NCBI GenBank assembly: GCA_009760885.1
Contig: CM019692.1
Location: 56,906,964-56,970,963 of the forward strand
Direction: 5' to 3'
Length of the DNA: 64,000 nt
Source of the DNA: Achatina immaculata
Taxonomy: Eukaryota > Mollusca > Gastropoda > Stylommatophora > Achatinidae
The notes below the pieces were generated by a model. It was given only the letters and a program-made list of their open reading frames with translations. It was not told where the DNA came from and searched no databases. This document shows, piece by piece, positions 21,587-32,172 of the stretch. A program made the position numbers and the translations under genes. Numbering within the stretch: position 1 is the stretch's first letter; every line of letters starts with the position of its first letter.

Positions 21587-22950
21587 TTGGAAAAAAATGA
21601 ATCATTGTTAAAATACCCAAAAAAAGGCAACCTTAGTGACTGTAACAACTGGAGAGGAGTAACTTTAATATCAGTTGTGTCAAAAGTATTTTGCAAGGTC
21701 ATTTTTAATAGACTTAAAGATATAGTGGATACTGCAATGAGAGAAGAACAAGCAGGATTTCGAAAAGGGAGAAGTTGTCTCGACCAGATCTTTACTCTCA
21801 GAATAATACATGAAGAACATATTGAAAACCAGATATTCATAGATTTTAAAAAGGCATTTGATAGCATACACAGAGATTCATTATGGAGAATTTTAAGTCT
21901 ATATGGAGTGTCATCTAAAATTGTCAACATCATTAAGGACTTATACAATGGATATGTTTGTGCAGTCAAGACATAAGAAGGGATGAGTGAATGGTTCCAT
22001 ATTGAAACAGGTGTGAAACAAGGATGTATACTGTCTCCTTTACTTTTTGGGATTACAATAGACTTCATAATGAAAAAATGCTGCACAGGTAACACAGGTA
22101 TTGACTGGGTACATGGGACCCAACTAGAAAATCTTGATTTTGCTGATGACGTAACTCTTATCAGTAATAATGTGAATTCCATGCAAGAAAAAACAGATAG
22201 CCTGTTTTCACTGGCTAGCAAAATAGGACTTGAAATTAACAAGGACAAAACAAAAATAATGAAAATTCCCCTCAATCAAAATGGAAAAATACACATAGAA
22301 GGGACAGATATTGAAGACGTCAATCTTCTTCTTCTTCTTCTTCGTTCGCACTAAGACGTCAATCAATTTGCATACCTTGGCAGCTACATAGACCAGGATG
22401 GTGACACTAGAAAGGAAGTTAGGATCAGAATTGCAAAAGCAGCATCAATCTTCAAGAATCTTGAGAACATATGGAATTCAAAAGTTATAAGCACAAAGAC
22501 CAAGTTAAGACTATTCAATTCAAATGTAATATCCACTCTCATTTATGCATGTGAAAGCTGGAAAACAACTAAAGAAATAGAAAAGAAATTAGACTCTTTT
22601 GAAAACAAATGCCTAAGGAAAATACTCGGCATCAAGTGGAACGAATTCAAGAACAATGCAGAGATAAGACAGATGACTGAACAACAACCAGTTTCATAGG
22701 TGATCAGGAAAAGGAGATGGACATATATTGGTCACTTGATGAGAAGAAATGATCAGAGAATCCCAAAACAAGCTATGAAGTGGAACATTAACAGGTCGAA
22801 GAAAAAGAGGCAGACCGCGTGAAACTCTGAAGAGGACATTGTTAAGAGAGGCCAAATTAACGGGCATAAAATCCTTTGATGAGGTTGAAAGACTCGCCGA
22901 AGACAGGAAAAATTGGTGAACTACTTTGCTAACCCTATGTGACATTTAAC
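21587..22950 (+). pseudogene. RTE-B reverse transcriptase, several lesions
   Basis: RT blocks in order: PKKGNLSDCNNWRGVTL, EEQAGFRKGRSCLDQIFTLR, motif A FIDFKKAFDSIHRDSLW, an in-frame TAA at 21974, then ETGVKQGCILSPLLF (motif B) and LDFADDVTLI with FADD instead of YADD (about 22139-22150). After a 39-bp insertion and duplication at 22325, the frame resumes with NQFAYLGSYIDQDGD, STLIYACESWKTT and RRKRGR-type basic sequence with further stops. The EQAGFRKGRSC style is close to the SR2-type branch of RTE; this is established only by motif resemblance. Confidence 0.85.
22325..22352 (-). mobile_element. 28-bp tail-only LINE insertion
   Basis: The 28 bp between exact 11-bp direct repeats AAGACGTCAAT (22314-22324 and 22353-22363) are, on the minus strand, AGTGCGAACG followed by (AAG)n. 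That is the last 10 or so bases plus tail of the RNase H LINE at 14722-15568. RTE-B copy 2 lacks both insert and duplication, confirming the empty site. Confidence 0.88.
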
Positions 22951-23033
22951 GGCACGGGAAGGATATAAGATATAAGATAAGATAGTAAGAGGTGTATGGT
23001 ACAGTTTTACAAAGCGATAGAGGAAGTGAGAAA

Positions 23034-23095
23034 AAAACACACATATTGAAAAACATACAACATCCATGTTGTATGTTTTTCAATATGTGTGTTTT
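23034..23095. repeat. Perfect 30-bp inverted repeat with 2-bp loop
   Basis: Arms 23034-23063 and 23066-23095 are exact reverse complements around a CC centre. Directly followed by an AT-rich simple tract (23096-23190). It may be a fold-back element or a replication or assembly palindrome. Confidence 0.9.
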
Positions 23096-23407
23096 CATTA
23101 TTTATTTTTATTATTTTATTATTTATTTATTTATTATTATTTTATTTATTTTCATTGTTTATTTTTTTCATTATTTGTGGGTTTTTTTTTCAAACAAATC
23201 ATAAACAGACAACACACATCGAAAAGCACACTTATTTCCATGACAGTTGATGCAGTTGACAGTGAAACATAATGATAATCATGAAGCCAAAAACACACAA
23301 ATCCAAATGAACACATGATACCACACGTAAAGAATGAATGGCATGGAAAATATGTGAAATTAAATACATCAAAAGCTTCATGTGTAATTAACAATTTATG
23401 ATTATCA

Positions 23408-23700
23408 ATGAATTTTGAAAATGTCCCAGTATTCCAAGACTAACACATATTACATTGAAAATGTCCCAGTATTCCAGGAGTAACACATGTTAAATTGAAA
23501 ATGTCCCAGTATTCCAGGAGTAACACATGTTAAATTGAAAATGTCCCAGTATTCCAGGAGTAACACATGTTAAATTGAAAATGTCCCAGTATTCCAGGAG
23601 TAACACATGTTAAATTGAAAATGTCCCAGTATTCCAGGAGTAACACACGTTACATTGAAAATGTTCCAGTATTCCAGGATTAACACATATTACACATGAC
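23408..23700 (+). repeat. 40-bp minisatellite, about 7 copies
   Basis: Units contain TGAAAATGTCCCAGTATTCC and AGGAGTAACACATGTTAA; central copies are identical, edge copies diverged. Confidence 0.9.
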
Positions 23701-23767
23701 TGGCCAGCAACATATACGATCACATCACTTATAAGACAAATCACGTTTTTAAATCGGCCCGCAACCC

Positions 23768-24212
23768 ATCTTCAGGCCTGTAACATAATATTGATGTAAC
23801 CTATCACATCTTCAGGCCTGTAACATAATATTGATGTAACCTATCACATCTTCAGGCCTGTAACATAATATTGATGTAACTTATCATATTTTCAGGCCTG
23901 TAACATAATGTTGCATGTAACCTATCACATCTTCAGACCTGTAACATAATGTTGCATGTAACCTGTCCCATCTTCAGGCCTGTAACATAATATTGATGTA
24001 ACTTATCATATTTTCAGGCCTGTAACATAATGTTGCATGTAACCTGTCCCATCTTCAGGCCTGTAACATAATATTGATGTAACTTATCATATTTTCAGGC
24101 CTGTAACATAATGTTGCATGTAACCTATCCCATCTTCAGGCCTGTAACATAATGCTGCATGTAACCTATCACATCTTCAGACCTGTACCATAATGTTGCA
24201 TGTGACCTATCT
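23768..24212 (+). repeat. 40-bp minisatellite, about 11 copies, two variants
   Basis: Units contain CTTCAGGCCTGTAACATAAT and then either ATTGATGTAAC or GTTGCATGTAACC. Variants are interspersed, suggesting block duplication. Confidence 0.9.
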
Positions 24213-24298
24213 TCTTTCTACACATTTCTTTAACAACTTGCTTATGACTAATGACTTATAACTTACACGTATAACAAAAAACACTTAACATGAAAAAA

Positions 24299-24532
24299 AC
24301 GAGGTACAGGCGGAGATCATTGATAAACAGTCCTTGCCTCAGGGCAGATTTAACTGAAAACAGAAGAAAAAAAACACTTCCCCGCAGGAAAAAAACATCG
24401 CTCCTTACATCACATGTAACGTGTCCCCGTGTAAATGAAGAATCTCGCTAGCAAATAACTCAAAACTGTAATCGGAACTATGTCTGTTTGACTTTCCTGC
24501 AGGCCAACACGAAACGAAGCAACACATGTTCA
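24299..24532 (+). repeat. Dispersed repeat R3, copy 2
   Basis: Collinear with 12546-12790. It lies between two minisatellite blocks, as R3/R2 at 12.5-16.2 kb also lies next to one. Confidence 0.6.
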
Positions 24533-24594
24533 CAATTCGTCGCCACCAACCTTTGTACTGAAAAAGTCAGGCGATGATGATTTTTTTTAAAAAA

Positions 24595-24925
24595 AAAGGA
24601 TAATAAAATAACTGCACAATCAGCTACAGTTAGTTTAAACCTAGAATCGGATCATAAAATAACTGCACAATCAGCTACAGTTAGTTTAAATTAACTAACT
24701 TATTTCGGATCATAAAATAACTGCACAATCAGCTACAGTTAGTTTAAACCTAGAATCGGATCATAAAATAACTGACAAATCAGCTACAATTAGTTTAAAC
24801 ATAGAATCGGATCATAAAATAACTGACAAATCAGCTACAGTTAGTTTAAATTAACTAACTTATTTCGGATCATAAAATAACTGCACAATAACCTACAATT
24901 ATTTTAAAACCTAGAATCTACAATG
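24595..24925 (+). repeat. Tandem array, about 51-58-bp unit, 6 copies
   Basis: Units contain ATAAAATAACTGCACAATCA and GTTAGTTTAAAC; two length classes differ by a TTAACTAACTTATTTC segment. Confidence 0.85.
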
Positions 24926-25049
24926 AAAAAACAGGAATCTATTCGGTGCTTTAGATGAGCACGTACCGGGGCAGCCGTTGTTTGGTTTAAAAGACGGCTC
25001 TGAAGCCAACAAAGCTTTACTGTTTGGGGACCTTACCGGGTATCACTGT

Positions 25050-25225
25050 GCTCAGCGCTTGTCTTGATGTGTCAGGCCAGTTCGTGTGGAGATCAAGAGG
25101 TAGGCTTAGACAACCTAGAAGATACACGCGCTCTTTGAATCAACAACTGACAAGGAGAGATCAAGAACAGAGAGGAATGGAGACGTGTCTTGTTCGCAGC
25201 AATGGCTGTGAAAGCTGCTGAACTC
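25050..25225 (+). pseudogene. Small LINE C-terminal relic
   Basis: One plus-strand frame gives IKNREEWRRVLFAAM (about 25160-25205), like the D-R-x-x-W-R close of RTE-type proteins. Very short, uncertain. Confidence 0.3.
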
Positions 25226-25800
25226 GGAAGCTGCTACAAGAAGTTTATATGGAGAAAACACCTTTCCCTATCTGGCATTGACCCTCTTGCGACTTTACTG
25301 AACTGGTCCAAAGAAAAGTCAAAGTTCATGCTTTCGAGAAATTTAGCAGAGATACAGGGGATACCAGAAGCTGGTTTTGAAGGAAGCACACCATCAACTG
25401 CTTTAGGGTCGCTCTTTTTGGATTTTCCTCTCTCTCTCTCTCTCTCTCTCTGTGCGCGCATGTGCGTTTACTCCCCCATACTTTGGCTGTCCCGAATGAC
25501 CCACGAAGCAATGGCTTTGATAGAGAGAGGTAATGCTGTATACTGCCGTACGACAGCCAGAGATGTAACTGTTTATTGTCATTCGAAAACCAGAAGTAAT
25601 TCTATTTACCGTCATAAGAACACCAGACCCTGGCCTGTCTCACGTGATGAAGTAGCACTACCTGTCTGACTGTTACATGGTCTATATTTTAATCTACTCT
25701 TCTCTCGTTGTCAGAATTTTTTTTAAAAGCTATGTTGAACTAGCACCAAAGGCAGGTAAGGATTGTGGTGATTTGAGTACCATTTTATAGTGAGGTATTA
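25226..25800. other. Unassigned DNA
   Basis: Includes a CT run at 25428-25450. Open frames crossing it show no known domain. Confidence 0.35.
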
Positions 25801-26260
25801 GACCATCATCTTGTGCCATGGCTGGAGGCGTTGGCTACCATGTTCCTCCGCAGTTTCCGATGTTGTTCATCAGTTGTGTCGTTGTGCCTCTCCCGTGTCA
25901 TTTTGTCAAGCCATCCAAGACTTTCTCTCTTGGTCTACCTCTCTCTTTCCTGCCCCCAGCTCTCCCCGTTGTCACGATATGTTCAATTCCTCCTCGCCTC
26001 ATTATACGGGCTGTCTCCCCCATGGTGTGTTCGTTTCTCATTGACTTTCCTCGGGCATTCTTCATTTCTTATTTTGGCTGTCCATGGTATTCTTAACAAT
26101 CTTCGTAGGAACTACATTTCAGTTGCCTCTGATGCTTTTGTTGTCGTATTTTTGTTAGTGACCATGATTCGCTTCCATATAGTAGTACTGTCTCGATGTA
26201 GCATTTCAAGACTCTTTGAGGTAGCATATACTCTATTTTATAAGGGGGCTGAGACTGTAG
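25800..26260 (-). pseudogene. RTE-like C-terminal relic
   Basis: Minus-strand reading is the 3' quarter of an RTE-A-like protein: an interrupted SITKIRQ...EATEM region, a KIAWTAK-like block, then GRKREVDQERKS-type basic sequence, ending near a GATGATGG remnant at 25802. Frame lost in several places. Confidence 0.55.
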
Positions 26261-26644
26261 CAGCGAATATTTTAACTCTTCAACTCCTTAATTTTCTTTG
26301 CAGCAAAAAAAAAAAAAAACAAGCTTTCTTTTATATTCCTTCGTTTTCTAACTCCCGTTCGAAAGCATTTACTTCCTCTTTCCTCATTCCTTGACAACAT
26401 TCACACATGCAAAAATTCATGTGGCCTATATTTTTTTTTTTTTTGGCAGCATTTGGAATTGGAATTCTATTTCAAATTACCGGGGCGGTGTTTGAAAACT
26501 CATTTCTTGTCTTCATTTCTTTCAGATTTTTTGATGACATTTAAGAGGATCCTTCAGAAAGACATGGCGAGCTGTCAGCTATTCTCTGTACTTCGTTCCA
26601 GGGTTTATCTTTCGTCTGCTATTTTTGCCGATCTATATGGAAGG

Positions 26645-26935
26645 TTTTATATTGCTATCTTATCTTATCTTATCTTGATGTGTCTTGTCCTGGCGCGTCT
26701 TGGCATATGTGTTGTCTTTCTTTTGGCCTGTCTTATCTTGTCTTGTTTTGGCCTGTCTTGTCTTGGCTTGTCTTGGCGTGCCTTGTCTTGTCTTGTCTTG
26801 GCATGTCTTGTCTTGGCATGCCTTGTCTTGTCTTGGCATGTCTTGTCTTGGCATGTCTTGCCTTGGCATGCCTTGTATTGTCTTGGCCTGTCTTGTCTTG
26901 CCCTGTCTTGTCTTCTCCTGTCTTAGACTACCCTG
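26645..26935 (+). repeat. Degenerate TCTTG pentanucleotide array
   Basis: About 290 bp built from TCTTG units with GGCATG, GGCCTG and CCTTG variants, starting as TATCT. ORFs in both directions are repeat artefacts. Confidence 0.85.
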
Positions 26936-27002
26936 ATCTAATGTAGCTGTGAACTATCGTTCTCTTTAACCTAGACCGCGAGGAAATCGTTGTTCAAGTG
27001 TC

Positions 27003-27890
27003 TTGTAGACAGAGAAAGGGAGAGATTGAGAGAATGACAGAGAGAGATTGATTGAGAGAAAGATAGAGAGAGATTGAGAGAAAGACAGAGAAAGAGTGAG
27101 GGAAGGACAAAGAGAGATTGAGAGAAAAACAGAGAGAGATTGAGAGAAAGACTGAGAGATTGAGAAAAAGACAGAGAGAGATTGAGGGAAAGACAGAGAG
27201 AGATTGAGAGAAAGACAGAGAGAGATTGAGAGAAAGACAGAGATATTGAGAGAAAGATTGAGAAAAAGACAGAGAGAGGTTGAGAGAAGGACAGGGAGAT
27301 TGAGAAAAAGACAGAGAGATTGAGAAGAAAAGCAAAGAGAGATTTAGAGAATGACAGAGAGAAATTGAGAAAAAGACAGAGAGATTGAGAAAAAAAAGCA
27401 AGGAGAGATTGAGAGAATGACAGAGAGAGATTGAGAAAAAGACAGAGAGAGTGAGAAAAAGGCAGAGATAGAGATTGAGAGAAAAGCAGAGAGAGATTGA
27501 GAAAAAGATAGAGAGATTGAGAGAAAGGCAGAGAGAGAGAGATTGAGAGAGAGATTGAGAAGGAGAGATAAAAGACAGAGATTGAGAGAAAGACACACAG
27601 AGAGTGAGAAAAAGACAGAGAGAGATTGAGAGAAAGATAGAGATTGAGAGAGATTAAGAGAAAGACTGAGGAGATAGAAAGACAGGGAGAGAGAGAATGA
27701 GAAAGGTCAGAGAGAAATTGAAAGAGAGAGATTGAGAAAGAGACAAGCAGAGATTGAGAGAGGGAGAGATGGTGAGAGAAAGAGAGGGAGAGAAGGAGAG
27801 GGAGAGATGGTGAAAGAAAGAGAGAAAGAGAGATGGTGAGAGAAAGAGAGAGGGAGAGATGGTGAGATAGAGAAAAGAGAGAGAGAGACT
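27003..27890. repeat. Long GA-rich purine array
   Basis: About 890 bp of imperfect AGAGAGATTGAGAGAAAGAC-like units, becoming pure GA/GGGAGA at the right end. The 316-codon Ser/Leu minus-strand ORF is low-complexity. Confidence 0.9.
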
Positions 27891-27899
27891 GCTGTGTGA

Positions 27900-28747
27900 T
27901 CATCCAGCAGGGTGGCCTCAAAAAGCAAATCTCTTAGCAGCCAACCCCCGCCATCTCTGGCTGGCTGTGAGCCTTACCCGCTTAGCATGACTTGATATAT
28001 CCGCATATGACGAGGGACAGCAGAATGTGTAGGGATATACTTGGTCTGTCAGATACTGCTACCATCAGTCCAGCGTAGCCGTTGCTCCCCTGTTTAAATT
28101 ACTACAAATTTATAAATACATTACTATAAAAGATGACTACAGAAAAATTGTTACAGAACACGCCTCCTTAAGATTAAATGCTGAACAAACACTGGATCTA
28201 AGATACATGGGCAGATATGAAGCAGATGCAGAAGATGGTGACAGAAGGTGGCTAACGCACAAGAAAATGTTCTAGTAAAGTCCTGTAGTAGGTGATGTCA
28301 TATGTGTCATTTACCATCAGAACGTTAAAGATTGTCATCTGAGTTCAGTTGTATATGCAGAGCCACTCAAAGAGATTAGCGACTAAACGAATCTCTTTGT
28401 CAGCTGGAGATCTCCACAGTGCCACACATCTTTGTCTTTTCGAGGGTCAAAGTGTGGCTACTTAAGTCTTTGTAGAGAGTGCACGTTTTTCAGAATGTTT
28501 CAGGAGCCTGTGGACAGCCAGTACCAGGGGTAGAGCCAGGTTTGTTTTCTTTCATGGAGTGAAAGTAAAATTAAAACACAGGCTACATCTAGAACAAGAC
28601 CCGTGCCAGAACATTTTACGTTAGATTTTTCTATGAGCCATAGCTAAATTCTGCAAGTTTCTTCATTTCGGATATCATTTATAGATATAATATTTGATAT
28701 CCTACGAGCAGAGCTCATATGAAACGTTACATAAATAAAAAAAAAGT
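27900..28747. other. Unassigned DNA
   Basis: A short plus-strand open stretch ends at a TAG at 28275 (contains LRYMGRYEADAEDGDRRW); it is not assigned to a family. No other feature seen. Confidence 0.3.
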
Positions 28748-28758
28748 ATGTGATTATT
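28748..28758. repeat. Target-site duplication of RTE-B copy 2, 5' side
   Basis: ATGTGATTATT, identical to 29511-29521. Confidence 0.9.
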
Positions 28759-29459
28759 CATTGGCTAGCAAAATAGGACGTGAAATTAACAAGGACAAAA
28801 CAAAAATAATGAAAATTCCTCTCAATCAAAATGGAAAAATACACATAGAAGGGACGGATATTGAAGAAGTCAATCAATTTGCATACCTTGGCAGCTACAT
28901 AGACCAGGATAGTGACACTGGAAAGGAAGTTAGGATCAGAATTGCAAAAGCAGCATCAATCTTCAAGAATCTTGAGAACATATGGAATTCAAAAGTTATA
29001 AGCACAAAAACCAAGTTAAGACTATTCAATTCAAATGCAATATCCACCCTCATTTATGCATGCGAAAGCTGGAAAACAACTAAAGAAATAGAAAAGAAAT
29101 TAGACTCTTTTGAAAACAAATGCCTAAGGAAAATACTCGGCATCAAGTGGAACGAATTCAAGAACAATGCAGAGATAAGACAGATGACTGAACAACAACC
29201 AGTCTCATGGGTGATCAGGAAAAGGAGATGGACATATGTTGGTCACTTGATGAGAAGAAATGATCAGAGAATCCCAAAACAAGCTATGAAGTGGAACACA
29301 ACAGGCCGAAGAAAAAGAGGCAGACTGCGTGAAACTCTGAAGAGGACATTGTTAAGAGAGGCCAAATTAACGGGCATAAAATCCTTTGATGAGGTTGAAA
29401 GACTCGCCGAAGACAGGAAAAATTGGCGAACTACTTTGCGAGCCCTATGTGACGTTTAA
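28758..29459 (+). CDS. RTE-B C-terminal region (fragment)
   Basis: About 233 codons after the RT active site: thumb-like LASKIGREINKDKTKIM, then QFAYLGSYIDQDSDTGKEVR, a long basic helix-rich part, STLIYACESWKTT, CLRKILGIKWNEF, RKRRWTYVGHLMRRND, and RRKRGRLRETLKR. The open frame extends 13 codons upstream to 28719, but those come from target DNA. It lacks the endonuclease and the RT catalytic residues, so it has no activity alone. Confidence 0.85.
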   Translation, partial: SLASKIGREINKDKTKIMKIPLNQNGKIHIEGTDIEEVNQFAYLGSYIDQDSDTGKEVRIRIAKAASIFKNLENIWNSKVISTKTKLRLFNSNAISTLIYACESWKTTKEIEKKLDSFENKCLRKILGIKWNEFKNNAEIRQMTEQQPVSWVIRKRRWTYVGHLMRRNDQRIPKQAMKWNTTGRRKRGRLRETLKRTLLREAKLTGIKSFDEVERLAEDRKNWRTTLRALCDV

Positions 29460-29510
29460 CGGCACGGGAAGGATATAAGATATAAGATAAGATCAGATAT
29501 ATAAGATAAG
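28759..29510 (+). mobile_element. RTE-B LINE, 5'-truncated copy 2
   Basis: 752-bp insertion with an exact 11-bp TSD and an ATAAG-type tail (29471-29510). The coding part from its first base to the stop at 29457-29459 is open, with none of the lesions of copy 1. Only about 11 nt separate the stop from the tail. Confidence 0.92.
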
Positions 29511-29650
29511 ATGTGATTATTGTGTTCGGGATTTCATGGACAAAAATTATGTTTATAATTCAGCAAGCGGAAAGCTACTGCATTAGAAAATAACCCAAAT
29601 ATTGCAACAATGACCGCAAGCAGCAGTGGCTAGAAGCTCCAGCTAGCTTC

Positions 29651-29780
29651 AGTCATTTGTATGTCCCTTGCGGAACTTCGCGTGCCTAACAGCTCTCCTG
29701 TAGGCTTCTCGGTTGTAAGCAAGATGGCCTGCTGCTGATGCGTCCATCAATGTCTTTCAGTCGTCTTCGCCCTGTTAGCT
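29651..29780 (-). mobile_element. RTE-C 3'-end fragment
   Basis: The conserved RTE-C end (CATTTGTATGTCCCTTGCGG at the tail side) with an internal deletion of about 16 bp and almost no AATG tail. No convincing TSD. Confidence 0.65.
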
Positions 29781-29928
29781 ACGAAGTTTAACCTAATTAA
29801 AACTCTACTGACAAACTGCAGAAAATTATATAATAAGTATCTTGTCTTAGCGTAAGTAGCGCGCGCAGGAATTAGAGCTCTAGTTTCTCAAGTCGAAATG
29901 ACCTACTTCCATGCCTGCTCCATAAATC

Positions 29929-30549
29929 CCGTAGTTCAGTGGTTTCCTGTTGGTGGCCCGCGAACCCAGGGGGTTCCTCAGAATCTGCTTTGGGGGGTCC
30001 GTGACAAAAACTCAAGGTCCCTTTTTTTTTCTTTTCACAGTGAAATATTTAACGACCGATGAATCCTGTGTGGAAGAAATAACTTTTTTTTTCCCACGTT
30101 TAAAAATAAGGAATATTGAACCAGATGTGGAAGCGATTGTTAGGAACAAAAAAGAGCCATGATCTCTCTCACCGTATTTAGGTTGGTTAGCTGTCACACG
30201 TTTCATTTTCTATTAATTTGTCAGAACAAACAGGAGTGTTAATTGCTGCTTTCCTCCTCCCCCCCCCCACACTAATTATTGTATATTACTGTCATTTTGA
30301 AAAATCACTAAGTCTGAAAAGTGTTTTTTATTGTAAGGAAGCGTTTACTCATTAAAGGTTACTCAAATTTTCTGAAAAAAAAAATTCTTTTGCATTTAAA
30401 GCACATAACTACCATACAGACATGAAATTTTCCAAAGTACAGGGGTCCGTGGTCTGGACTGTGAAACAGCAGGGGGGGTCCGTGGTCTGGACTGTGAAAC
30501 AGCAGGGGAGTCCGTGGACTTTTGCTAATTGGGAACCACTGCTGTAGTT
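29929..30549. mobile_element. Non-autonomous hAT-like DNA element
   Basis: Ends CAGTGGTTTCC (29937) and GGGAACCACTG (30531-30541) form an 11-bp inverted repeat with one mismatch. They are bordered by 8-bp repeats CCGTAGTT and CTGTAGTT (29929-29936, 30542-30549). The CAGTG terminus and 8-bp TSD are hAT hallmarks. The 605-bp body has no transposase; near the right end a GGTCCGTGGTCTGGACTGTG block is repeated (about 30444-30515). Confidence 0.8.
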
Positions 30550-31180
30550 CATTAATCTGCAGACTAGAACATAGCCGGTGTGTGAGAGAAGGAAAGTGCT
30601 CGCAAGCAAGAACACAACTTCATCTACAGACGCTAAGACATGTGAATTAAGAGACAGGTGTTTTCCAGTAGAATGATGTGAATTAAGAGACCGAAGACTT
30701 GGTGTTTTCCAATAGAATGATGTGAATTAGGAGACCGAAGACTTGGTGTTTTCCGGCTTGAATGAAACAGTGATCAGCGGCTCATAGCTTTCTGCCTGCG
30801 TCAGGATCAGCGAATCACTTGTGACCAAGATGTCACTCTGCCTCCGTGTGGTGCTCCTGGTAACAGACTTTAGTCTGGTTGAGTGAAGAGAGATCGCGGT
30901 GGGATCAGGTCCTAAATATACACTATGGTAAAGTTGGATGAGTCGGGTCCAAAGGGCAGATACCAAAGCCGATCTTGAAAACTTGAGACACTGCACAACC
31001 AATGTCCTTTTGAGAGCGAATTCAGAAGAAAAAAAATGTGAATTTTCTGATTCTTCTTTCTTTTTTAAGCTTAAATATGATGATAACAGTTGCTGCAATA
31101 TAAAACTTACTTGGTACAACTAAATATGATTCATGCATGTTTCTTATCTTTAATTATGTTTTGTGACGGATAACGTTGAC
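30550..31180. other. Unassigned DNA
   Basis: A GAATGATGTGAATTA block recurs at about 30670 and 30715, with AGACCGAAGACTTGGTGTTT repeated at 30689 and 30733. No gene seen. Confidence 0.4.
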
Positions 31181-31317
31181 GATCACGCTTCTTCATCTCC
31201 TGCGATCAGACCACTTCAGATAATTCTCTTTTTCTTATGCCACTTAATTTTGACCTCCCTCTTCTTCTCTTTTCCTTGAATTTTCCGGTCATTACCAAAT
31301 TCTGTAACTTCTGTCTT

Positions 31318-31752
31318 AATGGACGGGTCGGGCTGATATCCTGAATGCACTCAGAGAAGCTGGTCCAATCGCTGATTCAAGCAACAGTTCTGAATCTGCA
31401 GCCATTAACAGATTGCTGGAACATAGTATGAGACATGGCGTGGCCAGACAAGGGCGCTACAGTGGGAACCAAAGAAGACTGGTCAGTCAACACAGAAATG
31501 ATATCGTTAACCACCAAACACTGGTAGAAATTTATGGACTAATCGCCCGACGTGCAATGAGGATGTTCTATCGGCTAACTGACTAACTAACTAACTGACT
31601 GACTGACTAAAGTAACTAACTAACTAACTGACTGACTAAAGTAACTAAACTAACCTAACTAACTAACTAACTAACTAACTAACTGACTGACTGACTAAAG
31701 TAACTAAACTAACCTAACTAACTAACTAACTAACTAAAGTAACTAAACTAAG

Positions 31753-31784
<32 letters not shown>

Positions 31785-32172
31785 AGTAACTAAACTAAGC
31801 TAACTAACCTAACTAGCTTGCTAACTAACTAACTAACTAACTAACTAAGCAAGTAACTAAAGTAACTAAACTAAACTAACTAACTAACTGACTGACTAAA
31901 GTAACTAAACTAACCTAACTAACTAACTAACTAACTAAACTAAGCTAAATAACCTAACTAACTAACTTGCTAACTAACTAACTAACTAAAGTAACTAAAC
32001 TAAAAGTAACTAACCTACCTAACTAACCAACTAACTAAAGTAACTAAACTAAAGTAACTAACCTAACTAACTACCTAACCAACTAACTAAAGTAACTAAA
32101 CTAAGTAACTAACCTAACTAACTAACTAACTAACTTGCTTGCTAACTAACTAACTAACTAACTTACTAAACT
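31318..32172 (+). mobile_element. 5'-truncated retroelement with a giant (CTAA)n tail
   Basis: 855-bp insertion flanked by an exact 13-bp TSD, TAACTTCTGTCTT (31305-31317 and 32173-32185). The first 250 bp are open on the plus strand and include RADILNALREAG, AAINRLLEHSM and IARRAMRMFYRLTD; the stop TAA falls in the first units of the tail. The family was not recognised. The remaining 600 bp or so is (CTAA)n with CTGA, CTAAAG and CTTG variants. The structure identifies it as a target-primed insertion whose tail expanded. Confidence 0.8.
31570..32172. repeat. CTAA tetranucleotide array
   Basis: About 600 bp; recurring AAAGTAACTAAACTAA blocks show internal higher-order duplication. Confidence 0.92.

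Larger units (their letters stand above)
21550..22981 (+). mobile_element. RTE-B LINE, 5'-truncated decayed copy 1
   Basis: 1,432-bp insertion with an exact 12-bp TSD and an ATAAG-type tail (22970-22981). It keeps most of the RT and the C-terminal region. Its 3' 660 bp is collinear with copy 2 at 28759-29510. Compared with that copy it has a TGG-to-TAG stop (about 22698), an extra base near 22790, and a CGA-to-TGA stop (about 22917). It is the older, dead copy. Confidence 0.9.

Noticed and set aside
23408..24212. CRISPR-like direct repeats
   Set aside because: Units are head-to-tail 40-bp repeats with no unique spacers, and the genome is eukaryotic.
26971..27921. 316-codon minus-strand Ser/Leu-rich open frame
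   Set aside because: It is the translation of a GA-rich array, which is open by composition.
28719..28757. Upstream start codon as the true start of a host-LINE fusion protein
   Set aside because: These 13 codons are target DNA that happens to be in frame; the TSD marks the element border.
31570..32172. Telomere-like repeat
   Set aside because: The unit is CTAA, not a TTAGGG or TTAGG type, and it is bounded by a TSD as a retroelement tail.
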